Assembly (NCBI GenBank): GCA_017398105.1
Contig: JAFQHF010000179.1
Coordinates: 1-45,745, forward strand
Source: Oscillospiraceae bacterium
Lineage (GTDB): Bacteria > Bacillota_A > Clostridia > Oscillospirales > Oscillospiraceae
Direction: 5' to 3'
Length of the DNA stretch: 45,745 nt
Below the pieces are notes generated by a model. The model searched no databases. It was not told the DNA's origin and saw only the letters and a list, made by a program, of their open reading frames with translations. Position numbers and translations under genes: made by a program. Each line of letters opens with the position of its first letter. The stretch's first letter is position 1. Below, piece after piece: positions 24,751-33,201 of the stretch.

Positions 24751-26901
24751 TTAGCCAATCTGATTCTCGAAGCCGGTGACTTCGCTGGCGGCTTCCTTTT
24801 CGTAATAGGTCAGCAGGATCTTCTCTGCCACGGGAGCCAGAGAGGAACCGTGGGCTGCCTTCTCGCCGTAGATGGCAATGGCCACATCGGGCTGGGTCTC
24901 ATCCTTGCGGTGAGAGAAGCAGACGAAAGCGCCATGGTCAGAGCCGCCGGAGGAGTGCTCGGCGGTGCCGGTCTTGGCATAGACGATGACCTCGCCTGCC
25001 AGGGGCCAGACGCCGTCCTCGTCATTCTGCATATCATCGCAGCCGCCGAAGTAGCGGTCAGCGGTGCCGCCGGGGGTGGTGACAACCTTGCGCATGCCGG
25101 ACCAGTAGGCTTCGATGGTGGTGCCGGCCATTTCCAGCTGGCTCATGATCTGGGGGGTATTCTGCTCCACCAGAGTCCGGTAGTCAGAGGAAACCACGCG
25201 GCTCAGGAACGTGGCCTTCATGCGGGTGCCCTTGTTGGCAAGGGTGGAAGCATAGACACACAGCTGCAGGGGGGTGAAACGGTTTTCGCCCTGGCCGATG
25301 GCGCCCAGAACACGGTCGCCTGCGGCGAATCTTGCGTTAACGCCGGTGCCGTAGACCTTGATCTTCTGCTCCTCGGTGTTCAGCGCACCGGGCTTTTCCA
25401 CCAGCTCAATGCCGGTGGGCACGCCCAGGCCCAGAGCCTTGGAGGTCTCCACCGGGTTATCCTCGTTGTTTCGGGAACCCAGTTCATAGAAGAAATAGTT
25501 GCAGGAATAACACAGTGCCAGAGAGGCATCGATGGTGCCGTGGGTATAGCCGCCGGAGGTCCAGGCAAGACAGGTGGGCATAAAGCCTTCGTACTTGGTG
25601 AACACGCCTTCGTCCTTGATCTCCTCACCGGGCAGCAGAATGTTTCGCTTCAGCTCGGTGGAATAGTTCTCCATGGCGGAGATCAGGGTGCACATTTTGT
25701 ACGTAGATCCGGGAGGATACTCCGCACCGAAGGCCCGGTTAAAGAAGGGCTTCAGGGGGTCGTTCATGATCTCGCCCCAGTCCTCGTGCAATGTGGACAG
25801 GTCGTAGGTGGGATAGCTGGCGCAAGCCAGGATATTGCCGGTCTTGCACTCCATAACGATGACCGCCGCACCTTCCGCGTCCAGGCCGGTTTTGTCACCC
25901 TCTTCGGTGTTGTACTCCGGGTCGGTGATCTTCTTCATGACCTCTTCCAGGGATTCCTCCGCCACCTGCTGAATGTCGATATCCAGGGTGGTCTCCACGT
26001 GCATACCGGCAACGGGGTCCTTGGTATAGTAGGATTCGGTGGTGGCGCCTTCACGGTTAACCTCGTCATAGCGGGTGCCGTCAAGGCCGTGTAAGTACTC
26101 TTCAAAGGCCAGCTCAAAGCCGGTGACACCCACCAGGGCATCCATGGAGTAGCCCTTTTTCTTATTTTCCTCCCACTGCTCGCTGTTCATACCGCCCAGG
26201 TAACCCAGCACATGGGCAGCATACTTGGTGTGGTACTCCCGGACGGTGGAAGCCTCGACCACCAGGCCGGGGGTATTCAGCTCCAGGATGGCGGACAGCT
26301 GCTCGTCGGTAACGTCCTCCAGGAAGGTATAGGTGGGCAGGTTTGTGATACCGCGCAGGTCAAATTCATACAGAAAGCCAACCACAGCCCGGGCATCCTC
26401 GTCGGACCAGTTTTCGGGGATCTTGTAGCGGCTGCGCATCTTCTCCACCAGCAGCGGCGCGGTAACGTCGGAGTCCAGGGAAATGTCCGACATGAACAGC
26501 TGGAAGTTGTTCTGCCAGGAGGTGTTGAAGCTGGTCAGGGTGTATTCAAAGGGACGGGTCCGGGTCACCGGGAAATGGTCCTGGTAGGTGATGTTCAGTT
26601 CCTTGCACTTCTGCACCAGACGGTACAGCGCTTCGTTACGTCCGGAGTTGGACTTGGTAACGTAGTGGTTGAACACCAGGTTATAGGACGCACGGTTGCC
26701 CACCAGGATGTTGCCGTTTCGGTCCAGGATATCGCCCCGGGCCGCACGGACGGTGGTGACGGTACCGTAGACCTGGGTGTTGTCGGTGTCACCGTCAGTC
26801 TCGATGATCTGCAGAACGAACAGGCGTCCTGCGAACAGGACCAGGATAAACGCGAACAATGCCACAAACAGCATGGCCCGGAAGCGGCTTATTCTTTCCA
26901 T
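24751..26901 (-). CDS. mrdA: penicillin-binding protein 2 (elongation-specific transpeptidase)
   Basis: Class B PBP that cross-links peptidoglycan in the rod/elongation complex. 716 residues: membrane anchor ~11-33, dimerisation domain with RGDILDRNGNILVGNR (~55-70), then the transpeptidase domain with SxxK in GSTYK (Ser399, Lys402), SCN (466-468) and KTG in VYAKTGTAEHSSGG. It follows mreC and mreD, overlapping mreD by 13 nt, which marks it as PBP2 rather than the septal PBP3. Confidence 0.93.
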   Translation of the reverse strand: MERISRFRAMLFVALFAFILVLFAGRLFVLQIIETDGDTDNTQVYGTVTTVRAARGDILDRNGNILVGNRASYNLVFNHYVTKSNSGRNEALYRLVQKCKELNITYQDHFPVTRTRPFEYTLTSFNTSWQNNFQLFMSDISLDSDVTAPLLVEKMRSRYKIPENWSDEDARAVVGFLYEFDLRGITNLPTYTFLEDVTDEQLSAILELNTPGLVVEASTVREYHTKYAAHVLGYLGGMNSEQWEENKKKGYSMDALVGVTGFELAFEEYLHGLDGTRYDEVNREGATTESYYTKDPVAGMHVETTLDIDIQQVAEESLEEVMKKITDPEYNTEEGDKTGLDAEGAAVIVMECKTGNILACASYPTYDLSTLHEDWGEIMNDPLKPFFNRAFGAEYPPGSTYKMCTLISAMENYSTELKRNILLPGEEIKDEGVFTKYEGFMPTCLAWTSGGYTHGTIDASLALCYSCNYFFYELGSRNNEDNPVETSKALGLGVPTGIELVEKPGALNTEEQKIKVYGTGVNARFAAGDRVLGAIGQGENRFTPLQLCVYASTLANKGTRMKATFLSRVVSSDYRTLVEQNTPQIMSQLEMAGTTIEAYWSGMRKVVTTPGGTADRYFGGCDDMQNDEDGVWPLAGEVIVYAKTGTAEHSSGGSDHGAFVCFSHRKDETQPDVAIAIYGEKAAHGSSLAPVAEKILLTYYEKEAASEVTGFENQIG

Positions 26902-27581
26902 GTGTTACCTCCAATCAGGCCGATCCTGTGGATCAGGGGATACATCGGCAGCAGAGCGGCGCAGCTGAAGGCTGCTCGGAGCAGGAAGGAACCGATGCGG
27001 GTGAAAATGGTCAGCTCCGTCATAAGACCCACCACAAACAGGCCCATCTCATAGCCCGCCACCGCAATGGCGGCGCACAGGATCACAGAGCCCTTGCTGC
27101 GGTGCCAGTACATCTGGCGGAACATGGTGGTGCCGATGCCCAGGAAGGTCAGCAGCGCGATGCAGTAGGCACCGGGGGCGGTGCCGGAAAAATAATATAC
27201 GACAGATGCGATCAGCACGAACATGCTGCCTACTTCGGTGCCCTCCAGCACGGTGATCAGCAAAATGGCGCAGACCGCCAGATCCGTGGTGGCGCCGAAG
27301 ATGCTCACCTGACTCATGATCACATCCTGGAACACCAGGCTCAGCACGATGGTCAGGGTGTACAGCAGCCATTTTCCCAGCCGCAGCCGCTGCAGCTGGG
27401 TCATACGCAGGGTCTTGCCCCAGGTTGCCGTGGTGGCATCGGGCCGGAATTCCAGCTGCTTTTTGTCTCTGCGCTGCTGCAGCCACCTGGACAGGGAGAA
27501 GCCCTCGTTTACAGGCCGCCGGGCCGGACGGGCGCGGCGGGTCTGCCGGGAGCGCTTGTTGTTTTGTTTCTTCTCAGCCAT
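26889..27581 (-). CDS. mreD: rod shape-determining protein MreD
   Basis: A 230-residue membrane protein of the elongation complex. The N-terminal ~70 residues are a basic cytoplasmic tail (KKQNNKRSRQTRRARPARR...), longer than in B. subtilis MreD, followed by about five hydrophobic helices from YTLTIVLSLVFQDVIM onward. Placed between mreC (11-nt gap) and pbp2 (13-nt overlap). MreD is poorly conserved, so the call rests on topology plus position. Confidence 0.9.
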   Translation of the reverse strand: MAEKKQNNKRSRQTRRARPARRPVNEGFSLSRWLQQRRDKKQLEFRPDATTATWGKTLRMTQLQRLRLGKWLLYTLTIVLSLVFQDVIMSQVSIFGATTDLAVCAILLITVLEGTEVGSMFVLIASVVYYFSGTAPGAYCIALLTFLGIGTTMFRQMYWHRSKGSVILCAAIAVAGYEMGLFVVGLMTELTIFTRIGSFLLRAAFSCAALLPMYPLIHRIGLIGGNTWKE

Positions 27582-27592
27582 AATGATGATCC

Positions 27593-28525
27593 TCAGCCAA
27601 CGTTGCCGTCAGGGGTGGTCTCTACCGGGGCGGTGGTCTCAGCCGCTGCCCCCTCGGCGCTGCCGGAGCTGCCGGAGTTGCCGGGGGTGGTGACCACTTC
27701 GGTGGTATACTGGGTAATGATGAAGATCTGCTCCAGGGAGCTGATCTCTGCGGCGGGGTCCAGCAGGGCGTATTTTGCAATACCGGTCTCTTCAAAGCCG
27801 GCATCCACGATGTAGCCCATGATCAGGCCCCGGGGATACACGGTGGAACCGGAGGTAACCACCTGCTCCTTGTTCCGGATGATGGCCGCGGAGGGCAGAT
27901 AGTTCATCTGCAGCAGGGTCTCATGGCCCTCGGTATAGCCGCCGGAGACCATGCCGTTGTAGCCGGAGGAGGCGATGGTGCCGGAAATTTCCAGGGTGGA
28001 GTCCAGCACGGTGGTGACCTCGGCCCAGTTGATGCCCACATCAGTGACCAGGCCCACCACTTCGCCGTTTGCCGTAACGGCGCACATGTTTTCCTGAATG
28101 CCGGCGGCAGTGCCGCGGTTGATGGTCAGGGTATTTTCCCAGTCGGTGGAGCTCCAGCCGATGATATAGGCATCAGCCAGCTTATAGTCCTCGTGGGTAG
28201 CCTTCAGATCCAGAGCCCGGCGCAGACGCTCATTCTCACGGGAGACGGAGTCTGCCTGACGGGCCACGTCCTCCATTTCCGCGATCCGCGCCTGGAGCAC
28301 TTCGTTTTCCGCCGCCAGGGCTTCATAGCGGAACATATAGCCATAGTATTTTTCCGCGGTACTGGTCAGGGTGGTGGCCGCAGCCCGGAAGGGTGCCAGC
28401 ACGCCCTGCACCACCAGATCCATGGGGGTGGTATTGGTGATGCCGCTTAAGATGGACAGACCCACCGCCAGCAGGCCCGCCACCACCAGAATGATCTTGA
28501 TGCGGGTACTGAACAAATTTCTCAT
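27593..28525 (-). CDS. mreC: rod shape-determining protein MreC
   Basis: Periplasm-side scaffold of the rod complex, 310 residues. One N-terminal membrane segment ([18 protein letters not shown], ~9-26), a coiled coil (~52-95), then the two beta-barrel MreC domain (IIGWSSTDWENTLTINRGTAAGIQENM... and GLVTDVG). The C-terminal ~40 residues are a Thr/Ser/Pro/Gly-rich tail. The ATG at 28525 follows GGAGG and overlaps the maf stop by four bases. Confidence 0.93.
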   Translation of the reverse strand: MRNLFSTRIKIILVVAGLLAVGLSILSGITNTTPMDLVVQGVLAPFRAAATTLTSTAEKYYGYMFRYEALAAENEVLQARIAEMEDVARQADSVSRENERLRRALDLKATHEDYKLADAYIIGWSSTDWENTLTINRGTAAGIQENMCAVTANGEVVGLVTDVGINWAEVTTVLDSTLEISGTIASSGYNGMVSGGYTEGHETLLQMNYLPSAAIIRNKEQVVTSGSTVYPRGLIMGYIVDAGFEETGIAKYALLDPAAEISSLEQIFIITQYTTEVVTTPGNSGSSGSAEGAAAETTAPVETTPDGNVG

Positions 28526-29097
28526 AACTGTTCCTCCATTGCTTCCGGCGCGATCTTCGCCAGTGTCTGCCACAGGCGGCACACCGGAAGTCCCATTACA
28601 TTATAATAATCGCCAACCATTCTTTCGCAGAACAGCGCCGCGCCGCCCTGGATGCCGTAGGCGCCGGCCTTGTCCATGGGCTCGCCGGAGGCGACATAAT
28701 TTTCGATCTCTTTTTGGCTCAGGGGCCGGAAATGCAGGTCGGTGACCTCGGTAAAGGTCTCGCTGCTTTCCCCCTTCAGCACCGTGCAGCCGGTCATCAC
28801 CTGATGATCCCGGCCGGAAAGCAGGCGCAGCATGGCCACCGCCTCCGCTTCGTCCCGGGGCTTTCCCAGCACCTTTCCTTCGCAGACCACGATGGTATCG
28901 GCAGCGATGACAAGATCGCCGTCCTCCCGGGGCACCGCTTTTGCCTTCAGGGCACTGACCCGGGCCACCTCGTCAAAGGGGGCTTTGTGTTCATCCATGG
29001 TCTCATCAATATCCGCCACCCGAACGGTGAAGGGGATATGGAATAATTGCAGCAGTTCCCGCCTCCGGGGAGATGCTGATGCTAAAATCAATTGCAT
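28522..29097 (-). CDS. maf: Maf-type nucleoside triphosphate pyrophosphatase
   Basis: House-cleaning pyrophosphatase (dTTP/UTP type likely) of 191 residues. Motifs: LASASPRRRELL (6-16 region), SALKAKAV, AADTIVV, LGKP and GAYGIQGGAALF. First in the maf-mreC-mreD-pbp2 run, the common Firmicutes order with maf before mre genes. Confidence 0.94.
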   Translation of the reverse strand: MQLILASASPRRRELLQLFHIPFTVRVADIDETMDEHKAPFDEVARVSALKAKAVPREDGDLVIAADTIVVCEGKVLGKPRDEAEAVAMLRLLSGRDHQVMTGCTVLKGESSETFTEVTDLHFRPLSQKEIENYVASGEPMDKAGAYGIQGGAALFCERMVGDYYNVMGLPVCRLWQTLAKIAPEAMEEQL

Positions 29098-29113
29098 GAT
29101 AATATCCTCTTGG

Positions 29114-29542
29114 TGAATGCTAAATTATAAATGCTAAATGATATATTATTTTCTGGAAAGAGAAGTCTTGCAGATCGCTGTCAAAATACTGTTCAGCTCA
29201 TCAGCATCCTTGCGAAGACTGTCATATTGATTCTGGGATAAATACTCTGTACGGTATAGCAACCGCAGCCAATATTGGGTTTCATTGGTTTCTTTTAATG
29301 CAATACTCATTTTGGCAAGAAAATCTGCTTTACTTTGCCCCCGCTGGGCTTCCGAAACATTGGCCCCAATACTGGTTCCACAACGAAGGAGTTGTTTGGA
29401 AAGAACGTATTCCTTGTGTTCACGGATCAAATACTTATATAAATTCACAATCCGAACAGCAAATTCAAAACTTTTCTCCACAGATACATTTCCGTCCATA
29501 AAATCCTCATTCAGCATTCAGCATTTATCATTTTGCATTTTT
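29114..29542. repeat. family C heptad inverted repeat carrying an S23-type gene
   Basis: Left arm of AATGCTA-type 7-nt units (29114-29143), right arm of the complementary type (29505-29542). The whole space between them is the four-helix-bundle gene. The right arm also supplies that gene's ribosome site region. Confidence 0.75.
29146..29499 (-). CDS. four-helix-bundle protein, S23/IVS family
   Basis: A 117-residue protein with the family pattern VEKSFEFAVRIVNLYKYL, LSKQLLRCGTSIGANVSEAQRGQSKADFLAKMSIALKETNETQYWLRLL. This family (TIGR02436-type) was first seen in intervening sequences of 23S rRNA and is related to Avd of diversity-generating retroelements; it binds nucleic acid but has no proven activity. 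The start at 29499 has GAGGAT close upstream; the upstream ATG at 29517 lies in the repeat arm. The gene occupies exactly the loop of a family C inverted repeat. Base composition is clearly AT-richer than its neighbours, a sign of mobility. Confidence 0.9.
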   Translation of the reverse strand: MDGNVSVEKSFEFAVRIVNLYKYLIREHKEYVLSKQLLRCGTSIGANVSEAQRGQSKADFLAKMSIALKETNETQYWLRLLYRTEYLSQNQYDSLRKDADELNSILTAICKTSLSRK

Positions 29543-29543
29543 C

Positions 29544-31625
29544 TTACTCCACGCCTCTTAAGTACAATCCTCTCGTACATGCGCCGGGGTCGAAGGGCTG
29601 GGGGTTCAGGTAGTCGTTCAGGACCCGGTCGGTTTCCCGGCTGTTTTCGGTGGTGAAGTACAGCCGTGCCGCCCAGACGCCCAGCTTGGCCAGGTCGTCC
29701 TGGCGGTCAAGCCAGCTTAGCTTCTTGCCGTTGAGCAGAACGCTTCTGCAGTTGTCGCCGTCCTTGATGACGGGGAACTCCGCGCCGGTCTTGTCCACCA
29801 GCTTGACGGAGCCCAGGTGGCAGGTGCATTCGCCGGTGCGGTTGCGGATCAGGCAGTGCTCCGTCACCATCAGGGGCAGGCGGCCGTAGGCGATGATCTC
29901 CGCATCCACGGCCTTGCTCAGATCCCGGATCTGGGGCATGGTCATCTCAAAGCTGACGGTTGCAGAGGCAAGCTCCAGATTCCGCAGCACATTCATGGAG
30001 GAAGAATTGTAGATGTTCAGGCCGAAGTCGCCCCGGATGCGCATACCCACCTCCCGGACAGGGCCCAGCAGGCCCAGGTTGCCAACCAGCGCATCGGTAA
30101 TGCCCCACTGGCGCAGCGTTGCCAGACCCTTGGTCAGCTTGGGCAGCTCGCCGTCGTGGACGATCCGGGGCAGAACTGCCGCCAGATTGCCCCGCTGGAC
30201 AAGGCGGGCCGTCAGGTCGGCATCCTCCAGCAGGATGTGCATGGGGACATAGAGCATGGCGGTCTCCAGCTTCAGCAGCTTTTCCGTCAGCTGTTCCTTC
30301 GTGGTGACCTGCACCGTCAGACCGGGCAGGGTCTTGGGGCCGGGGTACATGGGCACGGCCTTGGGCTTGCGGATGGGGTGCTCCTCCCGGCGGGCCCGGA
30401 GGGCCGTCAGCTGATTCAGGGCATCCCGGCGCATGGCGTTGATCGCCGCGGCGGAAATGGTCAGGCCCGGGTCCACATGGGTGCGGACCTCCACGCAGCG
30501 GTAGGGCGTTCCGCCGGTCTTGGCGATCCGCTGGGCCAGTACGGCTCCGGTCAGGGGCACATTTCTTGCCAGCTCCGGACGGGGGCCGGGCACCTGACAT
30601 GTCCGTCCCTCAGGGTCAGTGACCGTCAGGGAGCTGCCGTCCACGGACACTACGGCCCGGAATTTCAGATCCACCAGCTGCGTCTCACCGGCCTCGAAGG
30701 ACTGCCGGGCAGCCTGAAGCCACTGGGGATCATCATGGGTATCCTTGCGGACACCGAACATCTTCCGGTCAACCCGGCTGGTGTAATAGCCGTCGGTAAA
30801 GCCCTGGCGGTTGAAAGCAGTCATCAGGGCCTCCATCATGGGCTTCGTCACCTGGGCTTCATCCATGGCCTTGCGGTAGACAGCGGTGACGGTGGCCACG
30901 TATTCGGGCTTCTTCATGCGGCCCTCCAGCTTCAGGGAGGCCACACCCATCTGCTCCAGCTCCTGCAGGTAGTGCACCAGGCAGTTGTCCTTTAAGCTCA
31001 GGGGGTACTTGTCCTGCCAGTGGCCGTAGCCGTAGCTCTGGCGGCAGGGCTGGGCGCAGCGGCCCCGGTTTCCGGAGCGGCCGCCGATGACGGCGGACAT
31101 ATAGCACTGGCCGGAATAACACATACACAGCGCACCGTGGCCGAAGACCTCGATCTCCACCGGGGAGTTGGCGCAGATATAGCGGATCTCCTCCCGGCTC
31201 AGCTCCCGGCTCAAAACCACCCGCTTCATGCCCATGGCGGCGCACAGCTGCACACCGGACAGGGAGTGGACGGTCATCTGGGTGGAGCCGTGGATGGGAA
31301 TGTGGGGCGCGATCTGGCGGCACAGCTGCACCACGCCAAGATCCTGCACGATAAAGGCATCCACATTATTCTGGGCCGCATGGCGGATCAACTCCGCGGC
31401 GGCCTTCATTTCCCGGTCAGCCACCAGGGTATTGATGGTCAGATGCACCTGAACGCCCCGGATATGGCAGTACTTGACCGCCTCCACCAGGGTCTGGGGG
31501 GTAAAATTCTTTGCACTCTGGCGGGCATTGAAGGTGCCCACACCCAAATATACGGCATTTGCGCCGTTCTGCACCGCTGCCCGGAGGGCCTCCATAGACC
31601 CGGCAGGTGCCAGCAATTCCAGCAT
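29544..31625 (-). CDS. U32 family peptidase / RlhA-like RNA hydroxylation protein
   Basis: A 693-residue protein. The N-terminal U32 domain shows ELLAPAGSMEALRAAVQNGANAVYLG, HGSTQMTVHS, FGHGALCMCYSGQC and the cluster NRGRCAQPCRQSYG; the C-terminal half (~residue 380 on) is the U32-collagenase-like (DUF3656) extension. Relatives include RlhA/TrhP, which make 5-hydroxycytidine or 5-hydroxyuridine in RNA, so an RNA-modification role is at least as likely as proteolysis. No strong promoter was found upstream. Confidence 0.9.
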   Translation of the reverse strand: MLELLAPAGSMEALRAAVQNGANAVYLGVGTFNARQSAKNFTPQTLVEAVKYCHIRGVQVHLTINTLVADREMKAAAELIRHAAQNNVDAFIVQDLGVVQLCRQIAPHIPIHGSTQMTVHSLSGVQLCAAMGMKRVVLSRELSREEIRYICANSPVEIEVFGHGALCMCYSGQCYMSAVIGGRSGNRGRCAQPCRQSYGYGHWQDKYPLSLKDNCLVHYLQELEQMGVASLKLEGRMKKPEYVATVTAVYRKAMDEAQVTKPMMEALMTAFNRQGFTDGYYTSRVDRKMFGVRKDTHDDPQWLQAARQSFEAGETQLVDLKFRAVVSVDGSSLTVTDPEGRTCQVPGPRPELARNVPLTGAVLAQRIAKTGGTPYRCVEVRTHVDPGLTISAAAINAMRRDALNQLTALRARREEHPIRKPKAVPMYPGPKTLPGLTVQVTTKEQLTEKLLKLETAMLYVPMHILLEDADLTARLVQRGNLAAVLPRIVHDGELPKLTKGLATLRQWGITDALVGNLGLLGPVREVGMRIRGDFGLNIYNSSSMNVLRNLELASATVSFEMTMPQIRDLSKAVDAEIIAYGRLPLMVTEHCLIRNRTGECTCHLGSVKLVDKTGAEFPVIKDGDNCRSVLLNGKKLSWLDRQDDLAKLGVWAARLYFTTENSRETDRVLNDYLNPQPFDPGACTRGLYLRGVE

Positions 31626-31785
31626 AACTCTCTCTCCATTCCAACAACAGTTTCGGTTGGGTATACTATCTCAGCATATACGTATGCCCAGTATACCATA
31701 AAGTGCAGAAAAGTTCCAGTCTTTCCGGGAGAATTCAAGAAAATTTAAAGAGGTGTTCAAACATTATCCGGTATAGCACGCATAT

Positions 31786-31924
31786 GTAGGGCGGGGTCAT
31801 GACCCCGCCGGTCAGGTCGAAGCTTCCTCCCAGGCAGTAATCATCGCAAAGAGGAAGCAAATACAACCATTTCAAATATGCCTGTAATCGATAGTGGGTC
31901 GGCGGGGTCATGACCCCGCCCTAC
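31786..31924. repeat. family A repeat A10
   Basis: Both arms carry the palindrome GGGGTCATGACCCC; ends GTAGGG/CCCTAC. The loop is related to that of A4. It occupies most of the 401-nt gap between the U32 gene and the small exporter; the rest holds the exporter promoter. Confidence 0.85.
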
Positions 31925-31966
31925 ATAACAGGTTCTTAAAGATTCAGGAAAAATGCATATTATCCG

Positions 31967-31995
31967 TTGCATATCTATGGATTCTGTGCTATAAT
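31967..31995 (+). promoter_or_regulatory. promoter of the small exporter-HIT pair
   Basis: -35 TTGCAT (31967-31972), 17-bp spacer, -10 TATAAT (31990-31995). Confidence 0.75.
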
Positions 31996-32026
31996 GATTT
32001 GGATTTTGAATAAACAGGAGATAAAA

Positions 32027-32500
32027 ATGCTGAAAAAATACCTTTTGGCCTTTCTGGTTTCCATGGTGCCTCTGATCGAGCTGCGGGGCGGCGTGCCCTA
32101 TGCGGTGCTGATGGGACTGGACTACTGGACGGCCCTTGTCGTGTGCGTCATCGGCAATATGCTGCCGGTACCCATCATCTACTTCTTCGCCCGCAAGGTT
32201 CTGCTTTGGGGCTGCGACAAAAAATATATCGGAAAATTCTTCACCTACTGCATCGAAAAGGGTGAAAAGGGCGGCCGGAAGCTGAAAGCCCGGGCCGGCC
32301 GGGGCGGCCTGTTCATCGCCCTGCTGCTGTTCGTCGGCATTCCCGTACCCGGCACCGGCGCCTGGACCGGTACCCTAGCTGCATCCTTCCTGAATATGGG
32401 CATCAAGTCCACCACCCTGGCGGTTTCCCTGGGTGTAATTCTGGCAGGCATCATCATGGGTATCGTCAGCATGACCGGTGTACACGTATTCGGATTATAA
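32027..32500 (+). CDS. small multidrug-export family membrane protein (COG2426)
   Basis: A 157-residue membrane protein of the Sm_multidrug_ex family, with about four hydrophobic segments and the typical PLIELRGGVPYAVLMGL start and VGIPVPGTGAWTGTLAA loop. A transport role is only inferred for the family. The ATG at 32027 follows ACAGGAG. A HIT gene follows 19 nt later on the same transcript. Confidence 0.88.
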   Translation: MLKKYLLAFLVSMVPLIELRGGVPYAVLMGLDYWTALVVCVIGNMLPVPIIYFFARKVLLWGCDKKYIGKFFTYCIEKGEKGGRKLKARAGRGGLFIALLLFVGIPVPGTGAWTGTLAASFLNMGIKSTTLAVSLGVILAGIIMGIVSMTGVHVFGL

Positions 32501-32519
32501 TTTCTTAGGAGGAACAAAT

Positions 32520-32858
32520 ATGAGCTGCTTATTCTGCAAGATCATCGCAGGGGACATCCCCTCCACCAAGGTTTACGAAGACGAGACCGTTTTCGCTTTC
32601 CGGGACATTGCGCCCCAGGCACCTACCCATATTCTGGTGATCCCCAAGGTTCACATGTCCGGCTGCAATGATGTGACCGCCGAAAACAGCGCCGTGGTGG
32701 CTCACATTTTCGAGGTCATCCCCCAGATCGCCAAAGCCGAGGGCCTGGAAAACGGCTACCGGGTGGTAAGCAACTGCGGAAGCGATGCCGGTCAGACCGT
32801 GCCCCATCTGCATTTCCACATTCTTGGCGGCAAGCAGCTGTCCCTGGAGATGGCCTGA
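32520..32858 (+). CDS. HIT-family (histidine triad) nucleotide hydrolase
   Basis: A 112-residue HINT-type protein that hydrolyses nucleoside phosphoramidates such as adenylyl-lysine. It starts with the zinc-type CLFCKIIAGDIPS and carries the triad HLHFHILGG near residues 98-106. The ATG at 32520 follows AGGAGG. Second gene after the exporter. Confidence 0.95.
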   Translation: MSCLFCKIIAGDIPSTKVYEDETVFAFRDIAPQAPTHILVIPKVHMSGCNDVTAENSAVVAHIFEVIPQIAKAEGLENGYRVVSNCGSDAGQTVPHLHFHILGGKQLSLEMA

Positions 32859-32874
32859 TTTTATCACAATTACC

Positions 32875-32967
32875 GTAGGGGAGGATTTTCAATCCTCCCT
32901 CTTTTCTTTTCCCACACGCTTCAGGCATTGCCGCAGCATTGCGGACGGATTGGAAATCCGCCCCTGC
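32875..32967. repeat. family A repeat A11
   Basis: Left arm GGAGGATTTTCAATCCTCC; the right arm is around GGATTGGAAATCC with a GCCCCTGC end. The two arms belong to different sequence subtypes. Confidence 0.75.
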
Positions 32968-32977
32968 GATTTGCTGC

Positions 32978-33006
32978 TTGACAGACCCTTCTTTTTCCAC
33001 TACAAT
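32978..33006 (+). promoter_or_regulatory. thiT promoter
   Basis: -35 TTGACA (32978-32983), 17-bp spacer, -10 TACAAT (33001-33006), about 25 nt before the TPP aptamer. Confidence 0.8.
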
Positions 33007-33030
33007 ATCCTTACATCGCATAACAAATAG

Positions 33031-33122
33031 TCTTCGGGGGGCCGGATGCATCCGGCTGAGACTGGGCTTGGTAGCCCTGACCCGTGAACCTGATACGGTT
33101 AATACCGTCGGAGGGAAAGATG
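33031..33122 (+). promoter_or_regulatory. TPP riboswitch (THI element)
   Basis: Contains the conserved TPP aptamer parts: GGGGG near the 5' end, GGCTGAGACTGGGC, the ACCCGTGAACCTGAT segment, GGTTAATACC and GGAGGGAA. It precedes a terminator-like hairpin and thiT, so thiamine pyrophosphate should shut off transporter synthesis. Confidence 0.95.
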
Positions 33123-33146
33123 CACGATCGGGATACTTCCAAGTAT

Positions 33147-33188
33147 CGCATTGCACCTGGACGGTTTGCAATGCGGTATTTTTATTTT
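33147..33188 (+). terminator. riboswitch expression-platform terminator
   Basis: Stem CGCATTGCA/TGCAATGCG (33147-33155 and 33167-33175) followed by GTATTTTTATTTT. A competing hairpin GATACTT/AAGTATC (33132-33147) touches its base and could be part of the switch. Confidence 0.8.
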
Positions 33189-33201
33189 GGGAGGATTCTC
33201 T

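Noticed and set aside
24850..26094. Plus-strand ORF opposite pbp2
   Set aside because: Antisense of a well-conserved transpeptidase frame.
31690..31718. Promoter for the U32 peptidase gene
   Set aside because: -10 TATACT is good but the -35 (TGGAAC) matches only three positions; not strong enough to list.
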